DNA of 64,000 nt from Bradyrhizobium diazoefficiens (GCF_016616885.1 NZ_CP067102.1:6414501-6478500); one strand, 5' to 3'. Shown: positions 38,046 through 46,437, counted from the stretch's first letter. Notes: generated by a model not told the origin, from the letters alone. Program-made: numbers and translations.

Positions 38046-39245
38046 CTAATCGTCCGAGAACTCGTCTTCCTCGTTGACCTTCTCGCGCTTGCTCTTGTGC
38101 GCGCCGAGCGAGCCGGTGACGTAGGGATCGCGCGAGTTCGCGTAAGGATTGCGCCGCTGCGCGCGCGCGGCGACTTCCTCGCCGGAGACCGCGGCCGGCT
38201 GGCAGATCAGGCGGCGGCTGGCGCGGCGCATCAGATCGACGTGGATGTGATCGTAGTGATAGACGTTCGAGCCCGGCGCGAGCACGGTGGTGAAATGCGC
38301 GCACGCGCCGGATTGCACGTCCCGCAAAAACCCCTGCTCTTCCGGCATGCCGTGCCAGCCGTCCTTCACGGTGATGCGGCGGCCGTCGGCGAGCACGAAG
38401 GCAGCGACGTCGAGCGCATTGCCGAAGGCATGCTCCGAAATATGGGCGTTGGAGTTGCCGTTCATGCCACGGCAGGAATAGGCGGAGATCTGCTTGATCT
38501 CAACCACGCGGGCCCCGAACCAGCGCATCGCCGAAGGCTGCACGCTGTCGGCAAACCAGCGGTCGAGCTCGGAGACGATTGGACAGGCCAGCGTCGCGGT
38601 CGGCTTCACCGCGACGGGACCGACGGCGATAACGGGATTGCCCTGCGCGGGACCTAGCCGCGGCGGCGGCTGTTGCGCGGGCGCTTGCGAATAAGGTGCC
38701 GGACCGGGCTGCCGCGCCGGATAGCTCGGCGCATTCATGTAGCGCGCGGCGCCCGCGGCATCGGTGCCCTCGGGCGGCAAGTCGATCTCGTCTTCCTGCG
38801 GCGCCACGCCGGGCGCGCTGAGCGACACCGGGCCGGAGGACGTGCCATAGCCCGAGGGCTGGCGCACCGCGCTCTCGGGATAGTTAGATTGCTGCGGATA
38901 GCCGGATGCCGGATAATTCGATTGCGGCTGCTTCACCGGCCAGCGCGGCTGGTTGCCGATGCTGCCGGGCGGGCGCAGCTCCTCATCGGCGAAACCGTAG
39001 CTGCTCGACCCCTCGCCGATGGCGGCGACTTTCAGCGGAAACTCGGCGCCGCACATGCCGGGACCGGAGATCGGTTCGATCCGGACGATGTCGGCACTTT
39101 CCTTCACGGCGCCCGATTTCAGGCACGCCGCTTCGGCCTCGGCACGCCACGGTTCACGTTCGGCCTGGAAAAAGCCGCGTCCGCAACCCGCGAGCGAAAC
39201 GAGGACGATGGAGCCGACGAGATACAAACGAACTCCGCGCGTCAT
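38046..39245 (-). CDS. Extensin-like C-terminal domain lipoprotein
   Basis: This 399-residue protein has a lipoprotein signal at residues 1-21 with lipobox LAGC. A Pro/Gln/Tyr-rich linker covers about 80-215. The extensin-like C domain spans about 220-365 and includes PIVSELDRWFADSVQPSAMR, HISEHAFGNALDVAAFVLADG and YHYDHIHVDLM. The conserved His and Asp residues (SEHAFGNALDV, DHIHVD) resemble the metal site of D,D-peptidases of the LAS class, so a peptidoglycan role is plausible. The acidic and basic tail (KREKVNEEDEFSDD) is unusual. The start gives a normal signal peptide. Confidence 0.88.
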   Translation of the reverse strand: MTRGVRLYLVGSIVLVSLAGCGRGFFQAEREPWRAEAEAACLKSGAVKESADIVRIEPISGPGMCGAEFPLKVAAIGEGSSSYGFADEELRPPGSIGNQPRWPVKQPQSNYPASGYPQQSNYPESAVRQPSGYGTSSGPVSLSAPGVAPQEDEIDLPPEGTDAAGAARYMNAPSYPARQPGPAPYSQAPAQQPPPRLGPAQGNPVIAVGPVAVKPTATLACPIVSELDRWFADSVQPSAMRWFGARVVEIKQISAYSCRGMNGNSNAHISEHAFGNALDVAAFVLADGRRITVKDGWHGMPEEQGFLRDVQSGACAHFTTVLAPGSNVYHYDHIHVDLMRRASRRLICQPAAVSGEEVAARAQRRNPYANSRDPYVTGSLGAHKSKREKVNEEDEFSDD

Positions 39246-39430
39246 GCGCCCACGTTCGGTGAATTTACTTAAAGACTCTTCAACGTGTCGATTTCGGCTT
39301 TCCTTTACCATGACGCGCCCACCGCCGCAGATGAGCGACAGCGCCGCTGACTTTTTTCAACGGTGAGTTTCTGTTAACCATGGGTTGCGCGCAAAGCGGC
39401 GCGCGGGGAGTGATCCCAGGGAGCAACGTC

Positions 39431-39514
39431 ATGACGTTCGTCGGAAGACTGAGCGTTGTCGCCGCGTACCTCGCCTTGGCCTTTGTCGGCGCCATCGTGC
39501 TCGGCATGATCTAG
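39431..39514 (+). CDS. Small single-span membrane protein, 27 residues
   Basis: This open frame is too short for most gene callers. It has 27 residues beginning MTFVGRLSVVAAYLALAFVG, and almost all of residues 7-27 could form one membrane helix. A good ribosome site (agggag) lies 7 bases before the ATG, and the third codon positions are GC-biased as in real genes. It lies between the divergent extensin-like gene and the DUF2147 gene, on its own. The function is unknown. Confidence 0.6.
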   Translation: MTFVGRLSVVAAYLALAFVGAIVLGMI

Positions 39515-39744
39515 CAGCATCCACCGACCGCGTCACAGGCCTGCCGGCTGAGCCAGATTGTCTGGCCGCCGGGCGTTTCGCGTTGCTCGGAAATTCGAGC
39601 AATCCGAATGTGCGCTGGCTCACCCATACAGCCCTTGTGAGGTTCATCACAGAACGCCGGACGCATCGGGCATAGGGTCGAACCACATCCGGTCCAGGAC
39701 CGACTTCAGTCCATATCGGGACCCGCGCCATTTCGGAGGTTGTC

Positions 39745-40512
39745 ATGAACAAGCTCACCATCGCCGCCGCGCTCTTCCTCGCCTCGACCGCCGTCGCGCA
39801 GGCCGGCAATTCGATCTCGTTCCAGATCGAAGGCCAGCGCGTCCGCATCGAGACGCCGCGCAACTGCGCCTCGCTCGATTGCGTCACCATCGTGGCGCCC
39901 GGCCTGTCGAACAAGCCGATCAAGCTGAACAACATCAACCTCAATGGCCTTGGCGGCTCCAAGGACGATGACGACACCACGCCAAGCACGACGACGGCAA
40001 AGCCCGCGCCGGCTCCGGTGCAGCAGCAGCCGGTGCAACAGGCGCCGGTGCAGGCCACCGTTCCGGCAGCCCCCGCCATTGCGCCCGCCGCTCCGACAAC
40101 CGTTGCCGCAGCGCCCTCCGTCGACACGACCACGCAGCCTGCGCCGGTTGCCGGTCCCGCGCCGGTCGCCGCTGCGCCTGCTTATGCGCCGGCTCCGGCA
40201 CCTGCTCCCATCGCGCCCGTGCAGGCCGCGAACACGCCGGTCGGCGTGTGGGCGACCGAAGAGAACAAAGGCAACGTCCGCGTCGAACAGTGCGGCACCA
40301 ATCTCTGCGGCTATGCCGAGAAGACCAACGAGCGCATCCTGATCAACATGAAGCCCGACGGCGCCAAGTGGAGCGGCCGCATCCACGATCCCGACTCCGG
40401 CCGCAACTACGACTCGACCATCGCCATGAAAGGCCCGAATGCGATGCGCGTGCAGGGCTGCGCCTTCGGCGGCATGTTCTGCGGCGGCCAGACCTGGAAG
40501 CGGGTCAGCTGA
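39745..40512 (+). CDS. Secreted protein with C-terminal DUF2147 domain
   Basis: This 255-residue protein has a signal peptide ending near VAQA-GNS at residue 20. A Cys pair follows in NCASLDCVTIVAPG, then a long Ala/Pro-rich linker at about 75-165. The C-terminal DUF2147 domain covers about 167-255 (PVGVWATEENKGNVRVEQC, LCGYAEK and MRVQGCAFGGMFCGGQTWKR) with several conserved Cys. DUF2147 proteins are periplasmic and of unknown function. The ribosome site cggagg precedes the ATG by 7 bases. Confidence 0.87.
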   Translation: MNKLTIAAALFLASTAVAQAGNSISFQIEGQRVRIETPRNCASLDCVTIVAPGLSNKPIKLNNINLNGLGGSKDDDDTTPSTTTAKPAPAPVQQQPVQQAPVQATVPAAPAIAPAAPTTVAAAPSVDTTTQPAPVAGPAPVAAAPAYAPAPAPAPIAPVQAANTPVGVWATEENKGNVRVEQCGTNLCGYAEKTNERILINMKPDGAKWSGRIHDPDSGRNYDSTIAMKGPNAMRVQGCAFGGMFCGGQTWKRVS

Positions 40513-40548
40513 CGCGCGGAGCGCGTCATCCCGGGGCGATGCGAAGCA

Positions 40549-40573
40549 CCACGTCCCTGATACCGGGACGTGG
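40549..40573 (+). terminator. Hairpin after DUF2147 gene
   Basis: Perfect 9-base arms ccacgtccc and gggacgtgg enclose a 7-base loop, 37 bp after the stop codon. The following cgttt is only weakly T-rich. The surrounding sequence gcgtcatcccggggcgatgc also looks like a remnant of an intergenic repeat. Confidence 0.45.
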
Positions 40574-40688
40574 CGTTTGAACGTTCGTCCGTCCCGTGCG
40601 ACGGACGTTCATTCGCCATTCAGCCAGCTCCGGCTGATATCGGCCGATCTCGCCTCGTGTTCTCACCGGGACCTCATTCGTGGCTTTG

Positions 40689-42074
40689 ATGGTGGCTTGG
40701 CGCCGCATCGTGTTTGCTTTGCCGCTGCTGGTGCTGCCGCTGGGCGGCGCCGATAGCGCGTGCGCATCGGATGCGATCGAGCTCGCGCAAGCACAGCCGC
40801 AGGCACAACCGACGCCCGCGCCCCCGCCGGCCCCATCAGCCTCGCCGACGCCAACTGCCGATGCGCAGCCCGCTGCCGTCGAGCCGATCGGCAATGTCGC
40901 GACGGTGACGGGGATTGCGACCGTGATCCGCGACAAAAACTCCTATCCGCTGAAAGTCCGCGACGACATCTATCTCAACGACGTCGTGCAGACGTCCTCG
41001 AATTCCTCGCTCGGCATCACCTTCAACGACGCCACTACGTTCAATCTCTCCGCCAGCGCCAAGATCACCATCGACAATTACGTCTATGAGGACGGCGGCA
41101 AGCAGAATTCGGCGATCTTCGACATCGGCAAGGGCACGGTCGCCTTCGTCGCGGCGGCCGTGGCGAAGACAGGTGACATGAAGATCGCAACGCCGACCGC
41201 GACGCTCGGCATTCGCGGCACCACTGGCGTCGTCGACGTGCCCGAGAACGCGGCCGCGAACAGCGCCAACAACGTCAACATCAAGCTCTATCCCGACGCC
41301 GACGGCCGGGTCGGCCACATCGACGTCAACGACCGCACCAGCGGCACGCGGCTCGGTGCGCTGACGCAAGCCTCAAGCGGCTTTGCGATCCAGCCCGGTG
41401 CAGGCGGCCCGGGCGGCATGCGCTTCGCCGCGGTGCCGATCACGATCCCGCCGCAGCAGATCGCGCGCGACCGCGGCTTCGTCAGCCAGGTGCATGCGGC
41501 GCAGACCACCGGCCGGCAGATCGTCACCGAGCAGCGCGACTTCCGCCGCGCCAATCCGGCCGCGATCAGCCGGATTCCGCGACCGGCGCAGCCGCCGCAG
41601 CAACAGCAATTGCGTCCGAACACGGCGCCGAGCCAGCAGCCGCAGCGGCCGAATGGCCAGCCCGGTCAGAACAACCGTCCGGGTCAGCAGCCGGGAACGC
41701 CGAACCGCCAGCGGACGCAACAGCCGCAGCGCCAGGGACAAGGCGGCGCCACGCAGCCGGGCACATCGCGCGCGGGCCAAGGTCAGCAGCAGGGCACGGG
41801 ACAGCCGGCCGGCCAGCCGCGCACCGGACAAGGCAGGCCGCCGACACAGCCACAGCGCAGCGGACAATCTCCGCAAGCGCCCGGCAGCGCCACGCCACAA
41901 CCGCAAACACCGCGCAACGGATTGCAGCCCGGTACACAGCCGACCGCGCAACCGCAACAAGGCGCCGCGCCACGCCAGCCCGGCTTCCAGCAGCGCCTGC
42001 CCGCCGCACAACGCCCCGCCGCGCCGCGCAAGCCTGCGCCAGCTCCGGCGCCGAAGGAAAAGAGGAAGCGATAG
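40689..42074 (+). CDS. Secreted FecR-domain protein with Gln/Pro-rich tail
   Basis: This protein of 461 residues has a signal peptide ending near residue 27 (GGADSACAS). A Pro/Ala-rich segment is followed by a FecR-type domain at about residues 65-195 (YPLKVRDDIYLNDVVQTSSN, LGITFNDATTFNLSASAKIT, IATPTATLGIRGTTGVVDV). The last 170 residues are almost only Gln, Pro, Gly, Arg and Thr. FecR domains also occur in non-signalling surface proteins, and there is no FecI or FecA gene here, so iron signalling is unlikely. A GTG three codons earlier is an alternative start. Confidence 0.85.
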   Translation: MVAWRRIVFALPLLVLPLGGADSACASDAIELAQAQPQAQPTPAPPPAPSASPTPTADAQPAAVEPIGNVATVTGIATVIRDKNSYPLKVRDDIYLNDVVQTSSNSSLGITFNDATTFNLSASAKITIDNYVYEDGGKQNSAIFDIGKGTVAFVAAAVAKTGDMKIATPTATLGIRGTTGVVDVPENAAANSANNVNIKLYPDADGRVGHIDVNDRTSGTRLGALTQASSGFAIQPGAGGPGGMRFAAVPITIPPQQIARDRGFVSQVHAAQTTGRQIVTEQRDFRRANPAAISRIPRPAQPPQQQQLRPNTAPSQQPQRPNGQPGQNNRPGQQPGTPNRQRTQQPQRQGQGGATQPGTSRAGQGQQQGTGQPAGQPRTGQGRPPTQPQRSGQSPQAPGSATPQPQTPRNGLQPGTQPTAQPQQGAAPRQPGFQQRLPAAQRPAAPRKPAPAPAPKEKRKR

Positions 42075-42094
42075 ATTGGAGGGCGCCTCCCTCT

Positions 42095-42175
42095 CCGTCA
42101 TTGCGAGCGAAGCGAAGCAATCCAGAGTCCCTCCGCGGAAAGATTCTGGATTGCTTCGCTTCGCTCGCAATGACG
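42095..42175. repeat. Intergenic palindrome, CGTCATTGCGAG family (second copy)
   Basis: The arms begin ccgtcattgcgagcgaagcg and end with the complementary cgcttcgctcgcaatgacg, with internal caatccaga and tctggattg. It is shorter than the copy at 12391 and has no nested palindrome. It lies between the FecR-domain gene and the convergent Nudix gene. Confidence 0.85.
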
Positions 42176-42254
42176 ACCTGGAGAGAGCGACGCTAACTCA
42201 ATCATGCTGACTCGCGGGTGCTCGCCCTCATTTACACGCGGAGGCGACAAGACC

Positions 42255-42830
42255 TCACGCCTCGCCGCGCAGCCAGGCCCGCACCTTTTGCAGCAGGCCG
42301 TGCTGCAGTTCGTCGACGGAGACAGCCTCAGCCGGTGTCAGCGTCCGCAACGCGGCATCGATGTCATCGGCGGCCAATGTTGGCGTCGGCTCCGGCGCGG
42401 CGGACGATGCGAGGCCGGCCGCGGCGATCGCGATCGGGCCGACCTGGGTGAGGAAGGCGCGCTCATATTCGCGCGACAGGCGCGCGAGCGCGTCGTCCAG
42501 CGATACCCAGTCGACCGCCTTGATGTCGTTCATGAGCTTGCGGACCTGGCCGCCCGCGGCTTCCATGCGCCAGAAATGCGCGACCTTGGATCGGCCACCT
42601 GACTGATAGACGAGCGTGCCCAGAAATTCATGGATGGCGACCTCGTGGCCGGTCTCCTCCAGCACCTCGCGGTGCGCGGCCTGTTTCGGCGTTTCGCCGT
42701 CGTCGAGCTTGCCCTTGGGCAAAACCCACTCGTTGCGTTTGCGCTGGCGCACGATCGCGACCAGCGGCGGCCCACCACGCCGCAGCACAATACCACCCGC
42801 CGCCATCACAGGCGCCCGCGCCATCACCAA
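42255..42830 (-). CDS. Nudix hydrolase
   Basis: This 191-residue protein carries a complete Nudix box, GKLDDGETPKQAAHREVLEE followed by TGHEV, at about residues 40-64. Such enzymes hydrolyse nucleoside diphosphates linked to another group. The early part (RKRNEWVLPKGKLDDGE) resembles the diadenosine polyphosphate and DIPP-like subgroup. The substrate is unknown. The C-terminal 60 residues are an Ala-rich extension outside the fold. It is transcribed after psd with a 59-bp gap and may be cotranscribed. Confidence 0.9.
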   Translation of the reverse strand: MVMARAPVMAAGGIVLRRGGPPLVAIVRQRKRNEWVLPKGKLDDGETPKQAAHREVLEETGHEVAIHEFLGTLVYQSGGRSKVAHFWRMEAAGGQVRKLMNDIKAVDWVSLDDALARLSREYERAFLTQVGPIAIAAAGLASSAAPEPTPTLAADDIDAALRTLTPAEAVSVDELQHGLLQKVRAWLRGEA

Positions 42831-42889
42831 ATCCGTGTCGATATTCGTCCCCGCGGACGATATAGGCGGCCGAAACGGCAGATTGAAGG

Positions 42890-43753
42890 CTAGATTTTCC
42901 TCAGCAGCGCTTGACCGGCGCGGATGCGCGTCCCTTCGCCGATCCCGTCGCAGAAGGTAAAATCGCCGGGCGCGAGAATGATGATGGTCGAGCCATGCTC
43001 GAACCAGCCGAGCTCCTCGCCCTTGGCCACGTTGACGTCGCAGGGGAAATTGACCGGGCCTTTCGTCTGGGCATTCAGCACCATGTCGAGGAAGTGCAAC
43101 CGGATGCTGGCGACCAGGATCGCTGCGACCGGCACCAGCGTGACGGCCTCGCCGGTCGACAAATGCGTGCGGATCACCGCCCGCTCGTTCTTGCAGAACA
43201 GGCGCTCGACCCGCTTCAGCGCGATCGGGTTGACGTTCCAGACGTCGCCATGGATCAGCGTGACGCGTTCGATATGCGCATCGTACGGCGCGTGGAAGCG
43301 ATGATACATGCTCGAGGTCAGCCGCAGCGTCACGAAAGAGCCGTTGCGGTGCTGCTCAACGAGCGTGGGGTCGCCAAGCAGATCGAGCAGCGAATAGGGC
43401 GCGCCCTTGACCTGGAACAGCTCGGTGTCGGCTATCCTGCCATGGGCGCCGACGATGCCGTCCGATGGGCTGGCGACCACCGAAGAATCGGGATCAAACG
43501 GCCGCAGGCCGGGCTTGAGCTCACGAGTGAAGCAATCGTGCAGGCTCCTGAAATGGTCTTTCTTCGCCTCCGACAGATCGAGGTCGGAGAACAGCTTCCA
43601 CAGCGCGATGGAGCCGTCCCGCACCAGCGGGTTCTCGATCTTGGAGAACCAGCCCATGAAGCGGGTCAGCGCCGCGCGAGGGATGCGGTTGGTCAACAGG
43701 AAGTTGAGGTCTTCCTGCTGGGTGAAAGAGGCGATGAGGGCTTTGACTGTCAT
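42890..43753 (-). CDS. psd: Phosphatidylserine decarboxylase
   Basis: The enzyme makes phosphatidylethanolamine from phosphatidylserine at the inner membrane, using a pyruvoyl group formed by self-cleavage. The protein has 287 residues. Family motifs are FRSLHDCFTRELKPGLRPFD near residues 68-87, ASPSDGIVG near 94, MYHRFHAPYDAHIE near 150 (conserved HxxxHxP) and the cleavage site GWFEHGSTIIIL near 252-263. Cleavage would fall between Gly and Ser of HGST, where E. coli has LGST. It is divergent from the class III aminotransferase gene with only 35 bp between start codons. Confidence 0.95.
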   Translation of the reverse strand: MTVKALIASFTQQEDLNFLLTNRIPRAALTRFMGWFSKIENPLVRDGSIALWKLFSDLDLSEAKKDHFRSLHDCFTRELKPGLRPFDPDSSVVASPSDGIVGAHGRIADTELFQVKGAPYSLLDLLGDPTLVEQHRNGSFVTLRLTSSMYHRFHAPYDAHIERVTLIHGDVWNVNPIALKRVERLFCKNERAVIRTHLSTGEAVTLVPVAAILVASIRLHFLDMVLNAQTKGPVNFPCDVNVAKGEELGWFEHGSTIIILAPGDFTFCDGIGEGTRIRAGQALLRKI

Positions 43754-43788
43754 GAATCTGTCAGCTCGCAGTATTAGCGCTTGTTGTC

Positions 43789-45453
43789 ATGGAAACGACA
43801 CTCCCGATTCTCTCATTTTCCGTGGCCGCCGCAGCGTCTGCTGTCGCCGTCTTCCCGAAGCTGAAAGCGCGCATCGCACTGTCCCGCGCCAAGCACCGCT
43901 CGCTCGCCGGACACTCCAAGATGTCGCGCCGGGTGGCCAAGCTGCTCCCGTTCTACGAGTTCGAAGGCGACAAGTATTTCGGCTGCGACGGCGCGCCGGC
44001 GAATGTGGTGATGCAGCGCAAGGAAGCCTTCTTCCGCCTCGCGCGCATCTACGCCGATCGCTATGCCAAGGGCCGCGCGATGACGAAGGAGGCGGCTGAG
44101 ACAATCTCCGACCTCAACTTCACCGAAACCTACCGCGTGCCGTTCCAGTTCTCGCGTCTCGTTCGCGAGCATCTGGGCACCTCGACCTTCATGGAGTCGT
44201 CGAGCGGCGTCACCGTCACGGATGTCGACGGCAACACGTCCTACGATCTCACCGGGTCCTACGGCGTCAACATCTTCGGCAACGACTTCTACAAGGAGTG
44301 CATCGAGGGCTCCGAGAAGCGGGCGCACGCGCTCGGACCGGTGCTCGGCCCCTACCACCCCGTCATCCTCGAGAACGTGCAGCGGCTCTGCCAGATCTCG
44401 GGCCTCGACGAGGTCTCGTTCCACATGTCCGGCACCGAAGCGGTGATGCAGGCGGTGCGGCTTGCGCGCTACCACACCAAGCGCACGCATCTCGTCCGTT
44501 TCGCCGGCGCCTATCACGGCTGGTGGGGCGACGTGCAGCCCGGCGTCGGCAATCCGATCAGTGCACACGAGACCTACACCCTCGCCGAGATGTCCGAGAA
44601 GACCCTTCACGTGCTGCGCACGCGCAAGGACATTGCCTGCGTGCTGGTCAATCCGCTGCAAGGCTTGCATCCGAACGGCAACGCGCCCGGCGATTCCTCG
44701 CTGGTCGACTCGTCCCGCGGCGGCAATTTCGATCGCGCGGCCTACACCGCGTGGCTGAAGCAGCTGCGCGCGGTCTGCGACCAACGCGGCATCGTGCTGA
44801 TCTTCGACGAGGTGTTCGTCGGTTTCCGTCTCGCTGCCGGCGGCGCTCAGGAATACTTCGGCGTCAAGGCCGACATGGTGACCTACGGCAAGAGCCTCGC
44901 CGGTGGTTTGCCGGTCGGCGTGGTCTGCGGCAAGAAGGACCTGATGCGCCGCTTCCGCGACGATCGTCCTGCAGACATTTGCTTCGCCCGCGGCACCTTC
45001 AACTCGCATCCCTACGTCATGACGGCGATGGACGAGTTCCTGAGCCGGCTCGCCAGCCCGAACTTCCGCGCCATCTATGACGGGCTGGACGCGACCTGGA
45101 ACGGCCGCGCGCAAAAGCTCAACCAGATGATGACCGATGCCGACCTGCCGGTCCGGTTCGCCAACTTCTCGTCGATCTGGACGGTGAAATACACCACCCC
45201 GTCCCGCTACAACTGGATGCTGCAATACTACCTGCGTGCCGAAGGCCTCTCGCTGAGTTGGGTCGGCACCGGGCGCCTGATCTTCAGCCTGAACTACACC
45301 GACGCAGACTTCAGCGAAGTCGCCGACCGCTTCGTCCGCGCCGCCGAGAAGATGAAAGCCGACGGCTTCTGGTGGCACGATGGTGCGCTCACCAACAAGA
45401 ACATCAAGCGGCAGATCCTGAAAGAGATGCTGGCCAAGCGGTTGGGGCGCTGA
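43789..45453 (+). CDS. Membrane-anchored class III aminotransferase, glutamate-1-semialdehyde aminomutase-like
   Basis: This 554-residue PLP enzyme is about 120 residues longer than true GSA aminomutase. Residues 5-23 form a possible membrane or signal helix (LPILSFSVAAAASAVAVFP), followed by a basic segment and a helical extension. The PLP domain begins near 125. It has SGTEA at 214-218, AYHGWWGD near 241, DE of LIFDEVFVGFR at 340-341 and the Schiff-base Lys 368 in YGKSLAGGLPVG. A role in haem synthesis is unlikely given the anchor and the neighbours. An amine-forming step on a lipid or lipid precursor is my inference. Hopanoid aminotransferase (HpnO) is another class III enzyme that acts on lipid and cannot be excluded. 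Confidence 0.85.
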   Translation: METTLPILSFSVAAAASAVAVFPKLKARIALSRAKHRSLAGHSKMSRRVAKLLPFYEFEGDKYFGCDGAPANVVMQRKEAFFRLARIYADRYAKGRAMTKEAAETISDLNFTETYRVPFQFSRLVREHLGTSTFMESSSGVTVTDVDGNTSYDLTGSYGVNIFGNDFYKECIEGSEKRAHALGPVLGPYHPVILENVQRLCQISGLDEVSFHMSGTEAVMQAVRLARYHTKRTHLVRFAGAYHGWWGDVQPGVGNPISAHETYTLAEMSEKTLHVLRTRKDIACVLVNPLQGLHPNGNAPGDSSLVDSSRGGNFDRAAYTAWLKQLRAVCDQRGIVLIFDEVFVGFRLAAGGAQEYFGVKADMVTYGKSLAGGLPVGVVCGKKDLMRRFRDDRPADICFARGTFNSHPYVMTAMDEFLSRLASPNFRAIYDGLDATWNGRAQKLNQMMTDADLPVRFANFSSIWTVKYTTPSRYNWMLQYYLRAEGLSLSWVGTGRLIFSLNYTDADFSEVADRFVRAAEKMKADGFWWHDGALTNKNIKRQILKEMLAKRLGR

Positions 45454-45476
45454 GGCTCGTTCTCCGCTCATAGCCA

Positions 45477-45560
45477 CCGTCATTCCGGGATGGTCCGAAG
45501 GACCAGGCCCGGAATCTCGAGATTCCGGGTTCGGCTCTTCGAGCCGCCCCGGAATGACGG
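45477..45560. repeat. Intergenic palindrome, CCGTCATTCCGGG family
   Basis: The ends ccgtcattccggg and cccggaatgacgg are complementary, with inner gaatctcgagattc also palindromic and ggtccgaaggacc forming a side hairpin. It starts 24 bp after the aminotransferase stop. It is a third family of intergenic palindrome in this window. Confidence 0.85.
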
Positions 45561-45621
45561 CGTTTGCGGCGGCGCCCGATCTCGCTTCCCCGCGCGCGGT
45601 GAGAGGCGAAGAACGCCCCAA

Positions 45622-45656
45622 GACGTGGATGCCCGGCACGAGGCCGGGCATGACGT
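45622..45656. repeat. Half copy of the TCCGTCATGCCCGGG-type element
   Basis: The stretch acgtggatgcccggcacgaggccgggcatgacg closely resembles the right arm of the element at 23998-24032. Its own short palindrome (gcccggc, gccgggc) is intact but the left arm is missing. It looks like a truncated element, between convergent genes. Confidence 0.7.
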
Positions 45657-45695
45657 AGCCATCAGACATCGGAGTATTGTGTGGAAGCAGCGCGC

Positions 45696-46355
45696 TCAGG
45701 CGTGCTGCTCTTCGAGCGAGGGCTCGGAGATGAGGCCCAGCGTGTGCTCGGGGTTGAGGTGCAGGCCGGGGTCCATCAGCTCGCCGCGCATCAAAGCGAG
45801 CGGGGCGGTGCGATAGAGCATCAGATCGTGGAAGGGATCGGTCAGGATCTTGGTCATCCAGACCAGGCCTGTCTCGACATCGCGGATGAAGAACAGGTGC
45901 ACAGTGCGGAACAGGAGGCCGCCGCCACCGATCACGAGCCAGATCTTGGCAACCTGACGCATGAAGTCGGCCGCGCTGGCCCAGGGCGTGAACAGGCCGA
46001 ACAGGGTGGGATCGACGAACAGCACCAGCGGCGACAGCGCCCAGATCGCCATCAGCACCACCTTGCGCTGCAGGTTGTAGCCGACCTTGATGTCTTCCTT
46101 GTACTCGTGCGTCGCCTGGTTGATGTGGTCGTAATCGTGCGGCTCGAAGAAGAAGTGACCGGCCTGGCGCGAGGTCATAGAGACCAGCCAGCCGACCAGC
46201 GCCGAGATCATCGGGTCGACGAACAGCCAGACATAGGCGAAGAGGAAGCTCAGCGCGCTGACGAAGTGCAGGCTCTGATTGATGCGGCTGTGGTGATAGT
46301 AGCGATGGTCGTCCCAGCGCTGGATCCGCAGCTGCTCGAGATAATTCTTGATCAT
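45696..46355 (-). CDS. Histidine-rich membrane protein, possibly Mpo1-like (DUF962)
   Basis: This 219-residue protein has three or four hydrophobic segments (about 31-60, 98-116, 134-155) and many His. Clusters are DDHRYYHHSRINQSLHF at residues 15-31, GHFFFEPHDYDHINQATHE at 66-84 and TDPFHD at 172-177. The early HH..IN..LH pattern and the later GH...FE resemble DUF962/Mpo1 proteins, which are iron-dependent dioxygenases acting on 2-hydroxy fatty acids, but the fit is partial and I have not confirmed it. A di-iron fatty acid hydroxylase or desaturase is the other option. The ATG has a GGGGGAG site just upstream. The next gene on the strand encodes a PmtA-like methyltransferase. Confidence 0.75.
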   Translation of the reverse strand: MIKNYLEQLRIQRWDDHRYYHHSRINQSLHFVSALSFLFAYVWLFVDPMISALVGWLVSMTSRQAGHFFFEPHDYDHINQATHEYKEDIKVGYNLQRKVVLMAIWALSPLVLFVDPTLFGLFTPWASAADFMRQVAKIWLVIGGGGLLFRTVHLFFIRDVETGLVWMTKILTDPFHDLMLYRTAPLALMRGELMDPGLHLNPEHTLGLISEPSLEEQHA

Positions 46356-46427
46356 GCTCTCCCCCAAAATGCTTTCGGGTTCAGGATTTACAGGGATTCG
46401 ATGTAGGTCGTGTGACATCATCATTTT

Positions 46428-46437
46428 GTCATATGAC
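46428..46437. promoter_or_regulatory. Palindrome GTCATATGAC upstream of the His-rich membrane protein gene
   Basis: A perfect 10-bp palindrome lies 73 bp upstream of the ATG at 46355, in AT-rich sequence (tcattttgtcatatgacgatg). It could be an operator. A chance palindrome of this length in an AT-rich patch is also possible. Confidence 0.3.

Noticed and set aside
43813-45669. A 618-codon minus-strand open frame antisense to the class III aminotransferase gene
   Set aside because: It has no domain and mirrors the GC-biased third positions of the aminotransferase gene, whose own frame has a full PLP motif set.
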